Shown: in pieces, positions 48,163 through 59,107 of the stretch
Numbering within the stretch: the stretch's first letter is position 1
How the letters are laid out: every line of letters begins with the position of its first letter
DNA from: Microbacterium sp. LWH7-1.2
GTDB taxonomy: Bacteria; Actinomycetota; Actinomycetes; Actinomycetales; Microbacteriaceae
Reading direction: 5' to 3'
Assembly (NCBI RefSeq): GCF_038397755.1
Contig: NZ_CP151637.1
Coordinates: forward strand, 124,001-188,000
DNA: 64,000 bases
Notes under the pieces: generated by a model
The model's input: the letters and a program-made list of their open reading frames with translations, nothing else
The model's database searches: none
What the model was told of the DNA's origin: nothing
Translations under genes and position numbers: made by a program

Positions 48163-50835
48163 TCAGCCCGTGTTCTGCAGACCCGCGGCCACGCCCGACA
48201 CCGACAGCAGGAGCAGGCGCTGCAGTTCGGGGTCGACCGGCGCGCCCTCCGGGGCCTCGCGCAGCGCCCGGAGCGCGCGCAGCTGGAGCAGCGAGAGCGC
48301 GTCGACGTAGGGGCTGCGCATCTTGACGGCACGCTGCAGGACCGGCTTGTTGCCGAGCAGCTCGGTGCCCCCGGTGATGCGGATCACCCAGTCGCGCGTG
48401 AGGCGCATCTCGTCGCGCACGAGGCCCGCGAGGTCGTCGCGGTCGCCGAGCTCGAGGTAGTGCAGCGCGATGCGGTCGTCGGTCTTGGCGAGGCTCATGG
48501 CGACGTTGTCGATGAGCGTGCGGAAGAGCGGCCAGTCCTGGTAGGCCTGCTGCAGCAGCGGCTCGTCGCCGACGGCGTCGAGCGCTGTGCCCAGACCGAA
48601 CCAGCCGGCAAGGTTGATGCGCGCCTGCGTCCACGCGAACACCCACGGGATGGCGCGGAGGTCTTCGAGGGACTCGACCGACAGCCCGCGGCGCGCCGGG
48701 CGGGAGCCGAGGGCGAGCAGGCCGATCTCCTCCATCGGCGTCACGCGCGCGAACCAGGGCGCGAAGCCAGGAGCCTTGACGAGCGAGAAGAAGCGCTCGC
48801 GGGACGCCGCGTCCATCGTCGCCGCGATGCCCGCGTACCTCTCCGCCGCGGCACGGTTGCGCTCCTCGTTCGAGGGCGACGAGGCCAGCAGGATCGCCGC
48901 GGCGACCTGGTCGATGTGCCGCATCGCGATGGCGGGGTCGCCGTAGCGGGCGAAGATGACCTCGCCCTGCTCGGTCAGCTTGAACCGGCCGTCGACCGAG
49001 TGCGGAGGCTGCGCCATGATCGCGGAGTTCGCCGGCCCGCCGCCGCGGCCGAGGGCGCCGCCGCGGCCGTGGAACAGGGTGAGCTCGATGCCGTTCTCGT
49101 CGGCCCAGGCCGCGATCTTCGCCTGTGCCTCGTACAGCGCGAGGTTGGCGGCGACGGGGCCGACGTCCTTCGACGAGTCCGAGTAGCCGAGCATGACCTC
49201 GAGGCGCCGGCCGGTGGCCTCCAGGCGTGCGGCGAACGCGGGGTGCTCGACGATCTCGGCGAGGATGCGGGGCGCGGCCTGCAGGTCGGCGAACGTCTCG
49301 AACAGAGGGATCACGTCGAGCACCGGCGGCGTGCCGTCGGGCCCGACGGCGAACGCTGCGAGCTTGTGCACGTTCGCGAGGTCCTCGGCGGACTGCGTGA
49401 ACGACACGATGTACCGGCCGGCGGCGCGGGGGCCGTAGCGCTCCTGCAGGAACCCGACGGTGCGCACGACGTCGAGCACCTCTTCGGCGAGCTCGCTGCG
49501 CGGCGCGCCCGACTCGAGCTCGGCGAGCACCTTGGCGTGCACGGCCGAGTGCTGGCGCACCTCCAGCTCGGTGAGGTGGAACCCGTACGTCTCGACCTGC
49601 CACAGCAGCTGCTGCAGGTGCCCATAGGCCTGACGCGGCGCCCCCGCCTGGACGAGCGAGTCCTGCACGACGCGGAGGTCGGCGAGCAGGTGCTCGGGGT
49701 CGCGGTAGGCGAGGTCGGCGTTGCGGGCGCGGGTCGCCTCGATCTTGCGGGCGATCAGCAGCAGGATGCGCCGGTGAGGCTCGTCGGGGGAGCGCTTGGC
49801 GATGTCCCTCGCGGCGTCCTCATCGGCGGCCTTGAGGCGACGCCACAGGGCGAGCAGCGCGTCGCTCGGCGGCGTGGTCGAGGCGTCCAGCGTCATGGTG
49901 CGGCCGATGCGGCTGGTGGTGCGCTCCAGGCCGATGAGCACATGCTCGCTCGCGATCGCGGAGGCCTTGCGGGTGACGGATGCCGTCACGAACGGGTTTC
50001 CGTCACGGTCGCCGCCGACCCACGAGCCGACGCGCACGAACGGGCGCACGACAGGAGCGCGGCCGCCGGCGGCCGGACCCTGCAGGGCGTCGTCGACGCG
50101 GCGGTACACGTGGGGGACGGCGGTGTAGAGCGTGTCGTCGAACACGGCCATCACCGCGCGCACCTCGTCGGTGGGCGCGGGCTTCTCGGGCCGCAGCGGC
50201 GCGGTGCGCCAGAGGGTGTCGATCTCCTCGAGCATGCGGCGCTCGGCGCGGCGCTCGTCGGCGCCGCCGCGGAGCGAGGCGTCGTGCTCCGCCAGCAGCG
50301 TGGCCAGCCGACGGATGCTGGTCGACACCGCGCGGCGTCGGGCCTCGGTCGGGTGGGCGGTGAACACGGGGTGGAACCGCATGCTCTGCAGGCGCTCGAG
50401 CGCCGTGTCGTCGCCGACCTCGGCGGCCAGGCGCACGAAGGCGGCGGCGACAGAGTCGGTCGCCTGCTCGCGGTCGGGGCGCCCGTCGCGCTCGCGGAGC
50501 ACGCGCACGCGCTGGTGCTCCTCGGCCAGGTTCACGAGGTGGAAGTACGCGGTGAACGCCCGGGCGACCTCGTCGGCGCGGGCGATGGTGAACGAGTCGG
50601 CGATCGCGGTGGCGCGCGCGAAGGCCTCCGGCGTCTCATCGGTGTACGCCTGGATCGTGGCGGTGCGCAGCCGCTCGACATCCTCGTAGAGTCCGGGCGA
50701 TCCGCTCTCCCTGAGCACCTGACCGAGGAGCGTTCCCAGCATGCGGACGTCGCCGCGCATCTGCTCGGGGATCGCCTGCTCCGCCTCGTACCGCCCGACG
50801 AGGTCGATCGCTTCGGTGTGGGTGAGTTCACGCAT
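48163..50835 (-). CDS. ppc: Phosphoenolpyruvate carboxylase
   Basis: 890 residues, somewhat short of the 900-950 typical but complete. Landmarks: [12 protein letters not shown] with the essential His, [37 protein letters not shown] and the C-terminal LQNTG carboxylate, all in the active site. It forms oxaloacetate from PEP and bicarbonate in the cytoplasm. TAGCCT six bases before the ATG suggests a leaderless mRNA. Confidence 0.96.
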   Translation of the reverse strand: MRELTHTEAIDLVGRYEAEQAIPEQMRGDVRMLGTLLGQVLRESGSPGLYEDVERLRTATIQAYTDETPEAFARATAIADSFTIARADEVARAFTAYFHLVNLAEEHQRVRVLRERDGRPDREQATDSVAAAFVRLAAEVGDDTALERLQSMRFHPVFTAHPTEARRRAVSTSIRRLATLLAEHDASLRGGADERRAERRMLEEIDTLWRTAPLRPEKPAPTDEVRAVMAVFDDTLYTAVPHVYRRVDDALQGPAAGGRAPVVRPFVRVGSWVGGDRDGNPFVTASVTRKASAIASEHVLIGLERTTSRIGRTMTLDASTTPPSDALLALWRRLKAADEDAARDIAKRSPDEPHRRILLLIARKIEATRARNADLAYRDPEHLLADLRVVQDSLVQAGAPRQAYGHLQQLLWQVETYGFHLTELEVRQHSAVHAKVLAELESGAPRSELAEEVLDVVRTVGFLQERYGPRAAGRYIVSFTQSAEDLANVHKLAAFAVGPDGTPPVLDVIPLFETFADLQAAPRILAEIVEHPAFAARLEATGRRLEVMLGYSDSSKDVGPVAANLALYEAQAKIAAWADENGIELTLFHGRGGALGRGGGPANSAIMAQPPHSVDGRFKLTEQGEVIFARYGDPAIAMRHIDQVAAAILLASSPSNEERNRAAAERYAGIAATMDAASRERFFSLVKAPGFAPWFARVTPMEEIGLLALGSRPARRGLSVESLEDLRAIPWVFAWTQARINLAGWFGLGTALDAVGDEPLLQQAYQDWPLFRTLIDNVAMSLAKTDDRIALHYLELGDRDDLAGLVRDEMRLTRDWVIRITGGTELLGNKPVLQRAVKMRSPYVDALSLLQLRALRALREAPEGAPVDPELQRLLLLSVSGVAAGLQNTG

Positions 50836-50998
50836 CTCTCCAGGCTAACGGCGCGGCGTTTCCCCGAAGTGACGGTGGACGCTGTGTGACGATCGACCCC
50901 CGGGAGTGTCGGGGCGCCGCTCGCTACACTGACCGTGGAGCGCCGGGAAGTCTGGTCGGCACGTCCTCGTCGACCCGCGATTCGCTCCCGGAGGCCAG

Positions 50999-52155
<1,157 letters not shown>

Positions 52156-52159
<4 letters not shown>

Positions 52160-52896
52160 CCGAGCCCCGCTCGCCGGGCGCGCCCGACCCGCTGCGTGAA
52201 GCGGCCGACGTCATGCGCGCGGTGCGCGACCGCTGCGTCTGGACGCAGCAGATCGACCACCGCGCCCTCGTCCCGTACCTCGTGGAGGAGAGCGCCGAGC
52301 TCATCGATGCCGTCGAGGACGGCTCGCGCGACGAGCTGCGCGAAGAGCTCGGCGACCTGCTGTGGCAGGTGCTCTTCCATTCCGAGATCGCCTCTCGCGA
52401 CGAGGACGCCCCCTTCGACATCGACGACGTCGCCCGTGGGCTCACCGACAAGATGGTGCGGCGGCATCCCCACGTCTTCGGCGACGCCGTGGCGACGACT
52501 CCGGAGGAGGTGCTCGTCCACTGGAACGCCGCGAAGGCCGCCGAGAAGCACCAGCGCCGCTCCGTCCTCGACGGCGTGAGCGAACGGATGCCGAGCCTCG
52601 CGCTCGCTCAGAAGCTCCTGTCGAAGTCGTCCCAGGTATGGCCTGAACCCGCGAGAGCACAGCCGGTGGACGAGAGTGGGGGTGGTTCCCTACCTCTCGG
52701 CGACCAGCTGCACTCTCGCGGAACCGCGACCGGGGAGCCGGCGACGGAGGCCGAGCTCGGCGACGCGATCCTCGGGCTCGTCGCGACCGCCCGGGCCCAC
52801 GGGTGGGATGCGGAGCGCGCGCTGCGCGAGCGCCTGCGCGGGCTCGAGCGCGAGATCCGCGCGGCCGAGGGCACCCCGGAGGACCTGGAAGGATAG
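52156..52896 (+). CDS. mazG: MazG-type nucleoside triphosphate pyrophosphohydrolase
   Basis: 246 residues with GTG 52156 overlapping the nhaA stop; ATG 52114 with TATCGT seven bases upstream is an alternative. The first MazG domain shows LVEESAELIDAVEDGSRDEL and EELGDLLWQVLFHSEIA with the metal-binding Glu/Asp. The second domain (ELGDAILGLVATARAHGWDA) is present but an extra segment of about 25 residues (about 165-190, PEPARAQPVDESGGGSLPLG onward) sits between them, encoded by a dispersed palindrome. It hydrolyses aberrant dNTPs or ppGpp-like substrates. Confidence 0.9.
52651..52720. repeat. GCGAGAGCAC-family palindrome inside mazG
   Basis: GCGAGAGCAC, then GGTGGACGAGAG, with imperfect partners ending CTCTCGCG. 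It matches the order of motifs at 25577-25643 and keeps the mazG frame open. Confidence 0.7.
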
Positions 52897-52900
52897 GTGC

Positions 52901-54193
52901 GTGGCATCCGTCAACCCGCCGCGCGGCATGCGCGACTTCCTCCCCGCTGAAAAGGCCCGTCGCGAATCCGTGCTCGCCGTGATCCGCGAGCGCTACCGCG
53001 CCCACGGGTTCGACGAGATCGAGACGCCGGTCATGGAGGAGTACTCGCGGCTGCACGCGGGCATCGGCGGCGACAACGAGAAGCTCGCCTACAACGTGCT
53101 CAAACGCGGCCTCGACGCCGACGCGATCCGGGGTGCCGCCGACGACCCGGCCGGTCTCACCGATCTCGGCCTGCGCTACGACCTGACCGTGCCGCTCGCG
53201 CGGTTCTATGCCACCAACCGCGGACAGCTGCCCTCGGTGTTCCGCTCGATCCAGATCGCCCCTGTCTGGCGCGCCGAGCGCCCGCAGAAGGGCCGGTACC
53301 GCCAGTTCGTGCAGTGCGACATCGACATCATCGGCGACGCGTCCGCGCGCGCCGAGGCCGAGCTCGCGGTCGCCACGCTCGACACGCTCGACGCGCTCGG
53401 GCTCGAGGGCGGCAGCATCCGCATCAACGACCGGCGCGTCCTCGACTGGATGCTCGACAGCTTCGGCTTCACCGCCGACGAGCGCCCGGGCGTCCTGATC
53501 ACGATCGACAAGCTCGACAAGCTCGGCCCCGACGGGGTCGTCGCCGAGCTGCGCGAGCGGGGCGCGACGACGGCGGCCGTGGACGCGTTCGAGGCCTTCC
53601 TGCGCCGTCCCACGACGCTCGAGTACAACCCGTACGGCGAGCGGCAGATCCGCAAGGCGCTGCCCGAGGGGGCGCCGGACGAGATCATCGCACACCTGGC
53701 GGGCGTCGGCTCGGCCGTGGCGGCGGCCCGCGCGACGGGGATCGAAGGCGACATCCCGCTGGTGTTCGACCCGTTCCTGGTGCGTGGCATGGGCTACTAC
53801 ACCGGCACGATCTTCGAGCTCGCCCACCCCTCCGTCGACTACTCGCTGGGCGGCGGCGGCCGCTACGACGGCATGATCGGCCGCTTCCTCGGCCAGGACG
53901 TGCCCGCCGTCGGGTTCTCGATCGGCTTCGAGCGCATCGTCGACCTGGTAGCGGAGCGGACGGATGCTGCGGCCCCGGCCGTCGTCCTCGTCCACGACCG
54001 CGACGTGTCAGAGGGTGAGCTCCTCGCTCTGAAGGCCGCGCTGGTGCGTCAGGGTTCGCGCGTGCGTCTGGAGCAGCGGACCAAGAACCTCAAAGCGCTT
54101 CTCGAGCGCGCGGCATCCGACGGCTACACGGCCTTCGCGACGGTCGCCGCCGGTGCGACCGCCGACGCCCTCGAGGTCAAGCCCCTCGGCTGA
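52901..54193 (+). CDS. hisS: Histidyl-tRNA synthetase
   Basis: 430 residues starting at GTG 52901. Class II motifs are visible: NPPRGMRDFLP at the N-terminus, motif 2 FRSIQIAPVWRAERPQKGRYRQF, the histidine motifs GLEGGSIRINDRRVLDWML and GMGYYTGTIFELA, motif 3 VGFSIGFERIV, and an anticodon-binding C-terminal domain. It charges tRNA-His. Its last 17 bp overlap the end of the convergent permease gene. Confidence 0.95.
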   Translation: MASVNPPRGMRDFLPAEKARRESVLAVIRERYRAHGFDEIETPVMEEYSRLHAGIGGDNEKLAYNVLKRGLDADAIRGAADDPAGLTDLGLRYDLTVPLARFYATNRGQLPSVFRSIQIAPVWRAERPQKGRYRQFVQCDIDIIGDASARAEAELAVATLDTLDALGLEGGSIRINDRRVLDWMLDSFGFTADERPGVLITIDKLDKLGPDGVVAELRERGATTAAVDAFEAFLRRPTTLEYNPYGERQIRKALPEGAPDEIIAHLAGVGSAVAAARATGIEGDIPLVFDPFLVRGMGYYTGTIFELAHPSVDYSLGGGGRYDGMIGRFLGQDVPAVGFSIGFERIVDLVAERTDAAAPAVVLVHDRDVSEGELLALKAALVRQGSRVRLEQRTKNLKALLERAASDGYTAFATVAAGATADALEVKPLG

Positions 54194-55433
54194 GCCGGCG
54201 CAGCCGGAGCGCCCGATACGCGACTCCGACGGCGACCACCGCCACGCCGGCCATGACGGACTGCCACGGCAGTGTCACCGCGAGGACGAGGCATCCGATG
54301 CCGCCGATCACCTGGAGCGCGATCGGATACCGGCGCGCGTCGCCGCGCTGGCGGAATGCCGCGACATTGGCGACGAAGTAGTACAGCAGCACGCCGAACG
54401 ACGAGAAGCCGATCGCGCCGCGGAGGTCGACGAGCGCCACGAGCAGAACGACGACCACGGCTGCGGCGAGCTCCGCGCGGTGCGGCACGTGCCAGCGCGG
54501 GTGCACGGCGTCGAAGAAGCGGGGCAGGTCGCCCTCTCGCGACATCGCGAAGGTGGTGCGGCTCACCCCGGCGATCAGCGCGAGCAGCGCGCCGAGCGAG
54601 GCCGCAGCGGCGCCGATGCGCACCACGATCTCGATCCACGCCCAGCCGGACTGCGCGGCCGCATCGGCGACGGGCTCGGTCGATGACGCGACGGCGTCGG
54701 GGCCGAGGGCGCTCAACACCGCGACCGCGACGAGGGCGTAGACCGCCAGCGCGATGGCGAACGCGATCACGATCGCGTGGGGGATCACGCGGCCTGGGTC
54801 GCGCACCTCCTCGCCCATCGTCGCGATGCGCGCGTACCCGGCGAATGCGAAGAACAGCAGCCCGGCGGACTGCAGGATCCCGTAGCCGCCGCCCGCCCAG
54901 AGCGCCTCGGCCGTGAACCAGTCCGGCGCCTGACCGGCCGAGAAGGCGGCCGTGATGGCCGCGGCGAGCGCGCCGAGCGAGATCACCACGATCACCCGCG
55001 CGGCACCGGCGGTCCGGGTGACTCCGAACCAGTTGACAGCGGTCAGCGTCACGACGGCCGCGATCGCGACCGGACGTTCCCAGCCCGCGGGGGCCGCATA
55101 TGCGGCGAACGTGAGTGCCATCGCCGCGCAGCTCGCGATCTTGCCGATGATGAATCCCCAGCCCGCGACGAACCCCCACCACGGGCCGAGCTCCGCGCGT
55201 CCGTATGCGTACGTTCCGCCCGACGTCGGGTGCGCGGCGGCCAGCTGCGCCGACGAGGTCGCGTTGCCGAACGCCACGACGGCGGCGATCGCGAGGCCGA
55301 TGAGAAGACCGGTGCCCGCGGCATCCGCCGCCGGCGCCCACACGGCGAAGACGCCCGCGCCGACCATCGACCCGAGTCCGATGAACACGGCGTCGCCGAG
55401 TCCGAGACGACGCTGGAGCGCGGGGGAGGTCAC
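54177..55433 (-). CDS. APC-family amino-acid permease
   Basis: 418 residues, about 12 helices. The conserved N-terminal GLGSMVGAGVFAVWAPAADA loop and TSGGTYAYGRAELGPWWGFV identify the amino acid-polyamine-organocation family; FFAFAGYARIATMGEEVRDP follows. The substrate is unknown. It is convergent with hisS (17-bp overlap) and divergent from a DUF1905 gene. Confidence 0.9.
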   Translation of the reverse strand: MTSPALQRRLGLGDAVFIGLGSMVGAGVFAVWAPAADAAGTGLLIGLAIAAVVAFGNATSSAQLAAAHPTSGGTYAYGRAELGPWWGFVAGWGFIIGKIASCAAMALTFAAYAAPAGWERPVAIAAVVTLTAVNWFGVTRTAGAARVIVVISLGALAAAITAAFSAGQAPDWFTAEALWAGGGYGILQSAGLLFFAFAGYARIATMGEEVRDPGRVIPHAIVIAFAIALAVYALVAVAVLSALGPDAVASSTEPVADAAAQSGWAWIEIVVRIGAAAASLGALLALIAGVSRTTFAMSREGDLPRFFDAVHPRWHVPHRAELAAAVVVVLLVALVDLRGAIGFSSFGVLLYYFVANVAAFRQRGDARRYPIALQVIGGIGCLVLAVTLPWQSVMAGVAVVAVGVAYRALRLRRLSRGA

Positions 55434-55510
55434 GGGCGAACTCTAACCTGCGGGGGAGGACGGGCGGTTCGGGCTTCCCGCGCGGCGCCCGCGCCCGCGA
55501 AGATGGGCGC

Positions 55511-55951
55511 ATGACGCTGCAGATCCACACCGTGCTCGCGCCGATGGGCCCGGCCACCGCGCTCGAACTCACCGACGAGCAGGTCGCCCAGCTCGGCGGA
55601 GGCAAGCGTGCCGCCGTCGTCGTCGGGATCGGAGGGCGCAGCGCGCGAGTGCGCCTCGGCGTGATGGGCGGCCGCAACCTCATCGGTCTGTCGAAGGCGG
55701 TGCGTGCTGAGCTCGGCGTCGAGATCGGCGACGAGGTCGACGCGACGATCGACCTCGACACCGCGGAACGCGACGTGGAGGTGCCCGCCGACCTGGCCGC
55801 AGCGCTGGATGCCGCAGGCGCGCGCGCCGCGTTCGACGCGCTGACCTTCACGCGCCGCAAGGAGCTCGCGCGCGGGGTCACGGAGGCCAAGCGCCCCGAT
55901 ACCCGCGAGCGCCGCGTCGCCGCCGCGGTGGACGAGGTCTCCGTCCCGTGA
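55511..55951 (+). CDS. DUF1905/YdeI-like protein
   Basis: 146 residues. The N-terminal DUF1905 beta-barrel-like part includes GGKRAAVVVGIGGRSARVRL and IGLSKAVRAELGVEIGDEVD; the C-terminal helical YdeI part includes FTRRKELARGVTEAKRPDTR. The family is linked to bacteriocin protection by name only. The function is unknown. Confidence 0.85.
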   Translation: MTLQIHTVLAPMGPATALELTDEQVAQLGGGKRAAVVVGIGGRSARVRLGVMGGRNLIGLSKAVRAELGVEIGDEVDATIDLDTAERDVEVPADLAAALDAAGARAAFDALTFTRRKELARGVTEAKRPDTRERRVAAAVDEVSVP

Positions 55952-55993
55952 TCTCACGAGCCCCGCACCGGCGCCCTCTCGGTGGTGGCGTGC

Positions 55994-56050
55994 CACCCTT
56001 TGGCGAGTCGCCAGGAAACGCGATTCCCGCGGGCGATCGTGGCGACTCGC
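55994..56050 (+). repeat. 57-bp direct repeat, copy 1
   Basis: Starts CACCCTTTGGCGAGTCGCCA and ends TGGCGACTCGC. GCGAGTCGCCA pairs with TGGCGACTCGC in the same copy, giving an 11-bp stem. Identical to 56113-56169. Confidence 0.9.
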
Positions 56051-56112
56051 TGCGATCCACCCGCATGAACGACCGGCTCTGGTGAGTCCCTGGGTCGACG
56101 CGTCTGCGGGGG

Positions 56113-56169
56113 CACCCTTTGGCGAGTCGCCAGGAAACGCGATTCCCGCGGGCGATCGTGGCGACTCGC
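56113..56169 (+). repeat. 57-bp direct repeat, copy 2
   Basis: Exact copy of 55994-56050 in the same orientation, 119 bp downstream. Both copies keep the internal inverted arms, suggesting a mobile or structural repeat unit. Confidence 0.9.
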
Positions 56170-56262
56170 CAATAAGCGCCCGGGGGGCCACGCGGGTCCC
56201 CCGCACCCGGCTGGTCACCCCGACGACCGGGCGCGTTCATCCCGATGGGGTGGCATGGACGC

Positions 56263-57090
56263 ATGACGTCGGCGCGGGAGGTGTTCACGCGGTCTGCGGT
56301 CGTCGCCACGGCGGGGATCGCGCTGGGCGCGGGAATGGTCCTCGTGGGCGGACGCGCCGTGCTGAAACGTCAGGCCGCGGTGGCCCGGCGGCGCATCGGC
56401 AAGCCGCTCGGCGAGGAGGCGCTCGACGCCGACCGGGTGTGGGCCCGACGCTTCGACGGACCGCCGATCGAGTTCGTCGTGCTCGGCGACTCGATCGCGG
56501 CCGGGCTCGGGGCGCAGCGCCGCAAGGACACGCTCGGCGGCCGCCTGGCGAAGGGACTCGCGCGCGCCGAGCGCCGGCCGGTGCGCCTGCGGACGGCCGC
56601 GATCGTGGGCTCGGAGTCGTCGGTGCTCGCGGCGCAGGTCGACGCACTGCCCGCCGACTACCGCCCCGACGTCGCCGTGATCGTCGTCGGCGGCAACGAC
56701 ATCACCCACCGCGTGCCGGTGTCGACGTCGATCGCACACCTCGAGGAGGCGATCGTGCGCCTGCGTGCGCGCGGCGCCGTGGTCGTCGTGGGCACCTGCC
56801 CCGATCTCGGCGCGCTGCGCCCGGTTCCGCAGCCGCTGCGCGCCCTCGGCTCACGCCTGTCGCGGCAGCTCGCCGACGCGCAGGCTGCCGCCGCCGCCCG
56901 CACCGGTGCTCGCTCCGTGTCGCTCGGCCGGGCGGTCGGGCCGTTCTTCGTCACCGAGCCCGACGAGATGTTCAGCCTCGACCGGTTCCACCCCAGCGCG
57001 CTGGGATACCGCCGCACCGCCGAGGCACTGCTGCCCCCGCTCCTCGCCGAGCTCGCCGCCGCCAGGGAGGACGCGGTCAGCCCGCGCTGA
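56263..57090 (+). CDS. SGNH/GDSL-family hydrolase with membrane anchor
   Basis: 275 residues from ATG 56263 (ATG 56245 also in frame). A N-terminal hydrophobic helix (VVATAGIALGAGMVLVGGRA) could anchor or export it. Block I is VVLGDSIAAGLGAQ with the catalytic Ser, block III VVGGNDIT, and block V DRFHPSALGY with the Asp and His. Members are esterases or lipases acting on cell-wall or lipid acyl groups. The end overlaps the convergent VOC gene by 14 bp. Confidence 0.87.
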   Translation: MTSAREVFTRSAVVATAGIALGAGMVLVGGRAVLKRQAAVARRRIGKPLGEEALDADRVWARRFDGPPIEFVVLGDSIAAGLGAQRRKDTLGGRLAKGLARAERRPVRLRTAAIVGSESSVLAAQVDALPADYRPDVAVIVVGGNDITHRVPVSTSIAHLEEAIVRLRARGAVVVVGTCPDLGALRPVPQPLRALGSRLSRQLADAQAAAAARTGARSVSLGRAVGPFFVTEPDEMFSLDRFHPSALGYRRTAEALLPPLLAELAAAREDAVSPR

Positions 57091-57583
57091 CCGAGGCGGC
57101 CCATTCCGCCACGCGCGCGGCGCTCTCCTCGTCCGACAGGTCCTCGACCCGCGTCATGATCGACCACCGCACCCCGAACGGATCGCGCACGCTCGCGTAG
57201 CGGTCGCCCGACACGAAGGTCGAGGGCTCCTCCCGCACAGTCGCTCCCGCGGCCACCGCCCGGGCAGTCACCGCGTCGGCGTCGGGCACGTAGAGGCCGA
57301 TCGAATAGCAGTCGTCGTCGCCCTCCGGCGCGGGGACGAGCCCGTACGCGGGGGAGGGCTCGCCGATCTGGAGGATGCCGAGGCCGAAGTCGAGCCCCGC
57401 GTGCACGACGAGCCCGTCGAACTCGGTGACATCGGTCACGCGCGCGCCGAACACGTCGCGGTAGAAGTCGAGCGCCTCCTTCGCCCCGCGGATCGCGAGG
57501 AACGGGGTGAGGCTGGTCGCGCTGTGCGGGCGGCCCAAGGTGGTGTGCGCACCGGTCACGCCGGTCGGGTTCTGTGTGCTCAT
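57077..57583 (-). CDS. VOC-superfamily (glyoxalase-like) protein
   Basis: 168 residues from ATG 57583. It has the paired beta-alpha-beta-beta-beta modules: TPFLAIRGAKEALDFYRDVF and YSIGLYVPDADAVTARAVAA, ending RDPFGVRWSIMTRVEDLS. Such proteins are metal-dependent lyases, dioxygenases or resistance sequestration proteins; this sequence, like PhnB-type members, has no obvious function. It is divergent from the AraC regulator. Confidence 0.87.
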   Translation of the reverse strand: MSTQNPTGVTGAHTTLGRPHSATSLTPFLAIRGAKEALDFYRDVFGARVTDVTEFDGLVVHAGLDFGLGILQIGEPSPAYGLVPAPEGDDDCYSIGLYVPDADAVTARAVAAGATVREEPSTFVSGDRYASVRDPFGVRWSIMTRVEDLSDEESAARVAEWAASVSAG

Positions 57584-57676
57584 GCCCCCATGCTCACGCG
57601 GGACGGATGCCGCGGTCTTGGAGATTCGCGACAGCTCGGGTCCCGGGGTGTCGGAGCGGCGCACTACCGTGACGAC

Positions 57677-58438
57677 GTGACCGATCCGACGCGCGGCGTG
57701 CTGTACCCGCGGCGCCTGCCCCGCTTCACGCGGATCGCACCCGCGGGCGCAGCATCCGCTCTGGTGGAGTGGTTCTGGATCCCGCAGTGGGACCTTCCGG
57801 GCGGCGTCGTCTCGCGCCAGCCCGTCCTCGGCTACCCAGCCGCGAACCTCGCGGTCGAGCCGGACGGCGTCACGCTGTGGGGCGCGACGACGCGGGCGTC
57901 GGAGCGCGAGCTGCGAGGTAGCGGCTGGGCCGTGGGTGCACTGCTCAAGCCGGCCGCGTACACCCGCCTGCACGACGCGCCGAGCGACATCGTCGACACG
58001 CACATCGCCCTCGACGAGCCCGGACTGCAGCAGTCGGTCTCGGCGGCGATGCCCGACCTGGAGCTGGCGGTCGCCACTGTCTCGGGGTGGCTCGTGGAGC
58101 GCGTCGGCCCGCCCACGTCGGACGCGCGACTCGCGAACGCGATGTCGGATCTGCTGATGAGCGACCCGGCGATCCTCCGGCTCGATGACGCAGCCGAGCG
58201 GCTGCGGGTATCGGTGCGGACGCTGCAACGTCTCGCGCACCGCACGGTCGGTATCCCTCCGGCCGCCATCATCCGACGCCGTCGCCTGCAGGAGGCCGCG
58301 CAGCGCGTGCGGGAGGATCCGGAGGCCCCGCTCGCCGACATCGCGGTGGAGCTCGGCTATGCGGATCAGGCGCACCTCGCGAACGACTTCCGCGCGGTGC
58401 TCGGGCTCACTGCGACCCACTACCGCGCCGACCTGTGA
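57677..58438 (+). CDS. AraC-family transcriptional regulator
   Basis: 253 residues from GTG 57677; TACCGT six bases before it fits leaderless transcription. The N-terminal part is a cupin-like sensing region. The C-terminal pair of helix-turn-helices shows LRLDDAAERLRVSVRTLQRL and PLADIAVELGYADQAHLAND. It may control the adjacent VOC gene or the downstream genes. Confidence 0.88.
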   Translation: MTDPTRGVLYPRRLPRFTRIAPAGAASALVEWFWIPQWDLPGGVVSRQPVLGYPAANLAVEPDGVTLWGATTRASERELRGSGWAVGALLKPAAYTRLHDAPSDIVDTHIALDEPGLQQSVSAAMPDLELAVATVSGWLVERVGPPTSDARLANAMSDLLMSDPAILRLDDAAERLRVSVRTLQRLAHRTVGIPPAAIIRRRRLQEAAQRVREDPEAPLADIAVELGYADQAHLANDFRAVLGLTATHYRADL

Positions 58439-58476
58439 CCGGGCGGCTACGCGCTGTTCGCCGCAGCCGCGGTCAC
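58435..58476. terminator. Hairpin between convergent AraC and DUF4442-like genes
   Basis: GTGACCG (58435-58441) pairs with CGGTCAC (58470-58476), spanning the AraC stop codon and the end of the opposite gene. Confidence 0.45.
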
Positions 58477-58926
58477 CCGCTTCTTCTCACGCACATACAC
58501 CTCGCGGCGCACGCGGGCGACGACCTCGCCCGACGCATCCGTGATGTCGGTCTCGAACCACTCGAGCACCTTCGCGCCGCCGCGCGCCCGTTCGCGCAGC
58601 TCCGCCGCCTGCTCGCGCGACACCGCGAAGTGCGCCGTGAGCACGCCGCGCCCCGGTTTCAGGAACTCGATCTCGCCGCGGGTGTCCCAGACGACGTAGT
58701 CACGGCCGAGCTGGTGCATCACGAGCATGAAGAAGTACGGGTCCGTCATCGCCGACATCGAGCCGCCGAACGCCGTCTTCACGTAGTTGCGGGTGAAGAC
58801 GTTGACGTGCAGCTCGACGGTGGCGCTGGTCCAGTCGTCGGCGAACCTGCGCACGCGGATCCCGCTGAAGAGGTTCGGCATCCACAGGCTCATGCCGACG
58901 GCGAGGCGTCGAGGGGTCACGCGCAT
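58447..58926 (-). CDS. DUF4442-like hotdog-fold protein
   Basis: 159 residues from ATG 58926, with GAGGCGC directly upstream (58938 is an alternative). LFSGIRVRRFADDWTSATVE and FGGSMSAMTDPYFFMLVMHQ suggest a thioesterase-like hotdog fold of the DUF4442 type. No acyl substrate can be named. It is convergent with the AraC gene. Confidence 0.75.
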   Translation of the reverse strand: MRVTPRRLAVGMSLWMPNLFSGIRVRRFADDWTSATVELHVNVFTRNYVKTAFGGSMSAMTDPYFFMLVMHQLGRDYVVWDTRGEIEFLKPGRGVLTAHFAVSREQAAELRERARGGAKVLEWFETDITDASGEVVARVRREVYVREKKRVTAAAANSA

Positions 58927-58968
58927 GCGCCTCAGCATGGCCGATGCCCGGGATGCCGGCGTATTCGG

Positions 58969-59076
58969 TTGGCGGATTTCGACAACAACGAGCGCTTCGT
59001 GGTGACCGTCGACGACGCACGCACCGGCGCAGCGCTCCTCGAGGCGCTCGTCGAGCGGGCCTCCGCGAGGGCTTGA
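58969..59076 (+). CDS. Doubtful 35-residue open frame
   Basis: A TTG start would give ADFDNNERFVVTVDDARTGA followed by a Leu/Glu/Ala-rich helix. The composition is protein-like but the start and ribosome site are weak; it may be the tail of a lost gene. Confidence 0.25.
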   Translation: MADFDNNERFVVTVDDARTGAALLEALVERASARA

Positions 59077-59107
59077 CGCCCGGCGGGCGGCCGGATTTGC
59101 TGAGGGC

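Larger units (their letters stand above)
55952..56262. other. 311-bp gap with a duplicated palindromic element
   Basis: No gene was found. The gap contains two identical 57-bp repeats and little else; each copy can form a hairpin. It separates DUF1905 from the SGNH hydrolase gene. Confidence 0.7.

Noticed and set aside
47161..50889. A very long plus-strand open frame across DUF2652 and ppc
   Set aside because: Low-complexity Arg/Gly/Ala/Val composition without motifs, while DUF2652 and ppc are convincing in other frames.
55994..56169. Insertion sequence
   Set aside because: The duplicated 57-bp unit carries no transposase and no terminal repeats or target duplication typical of an IS.
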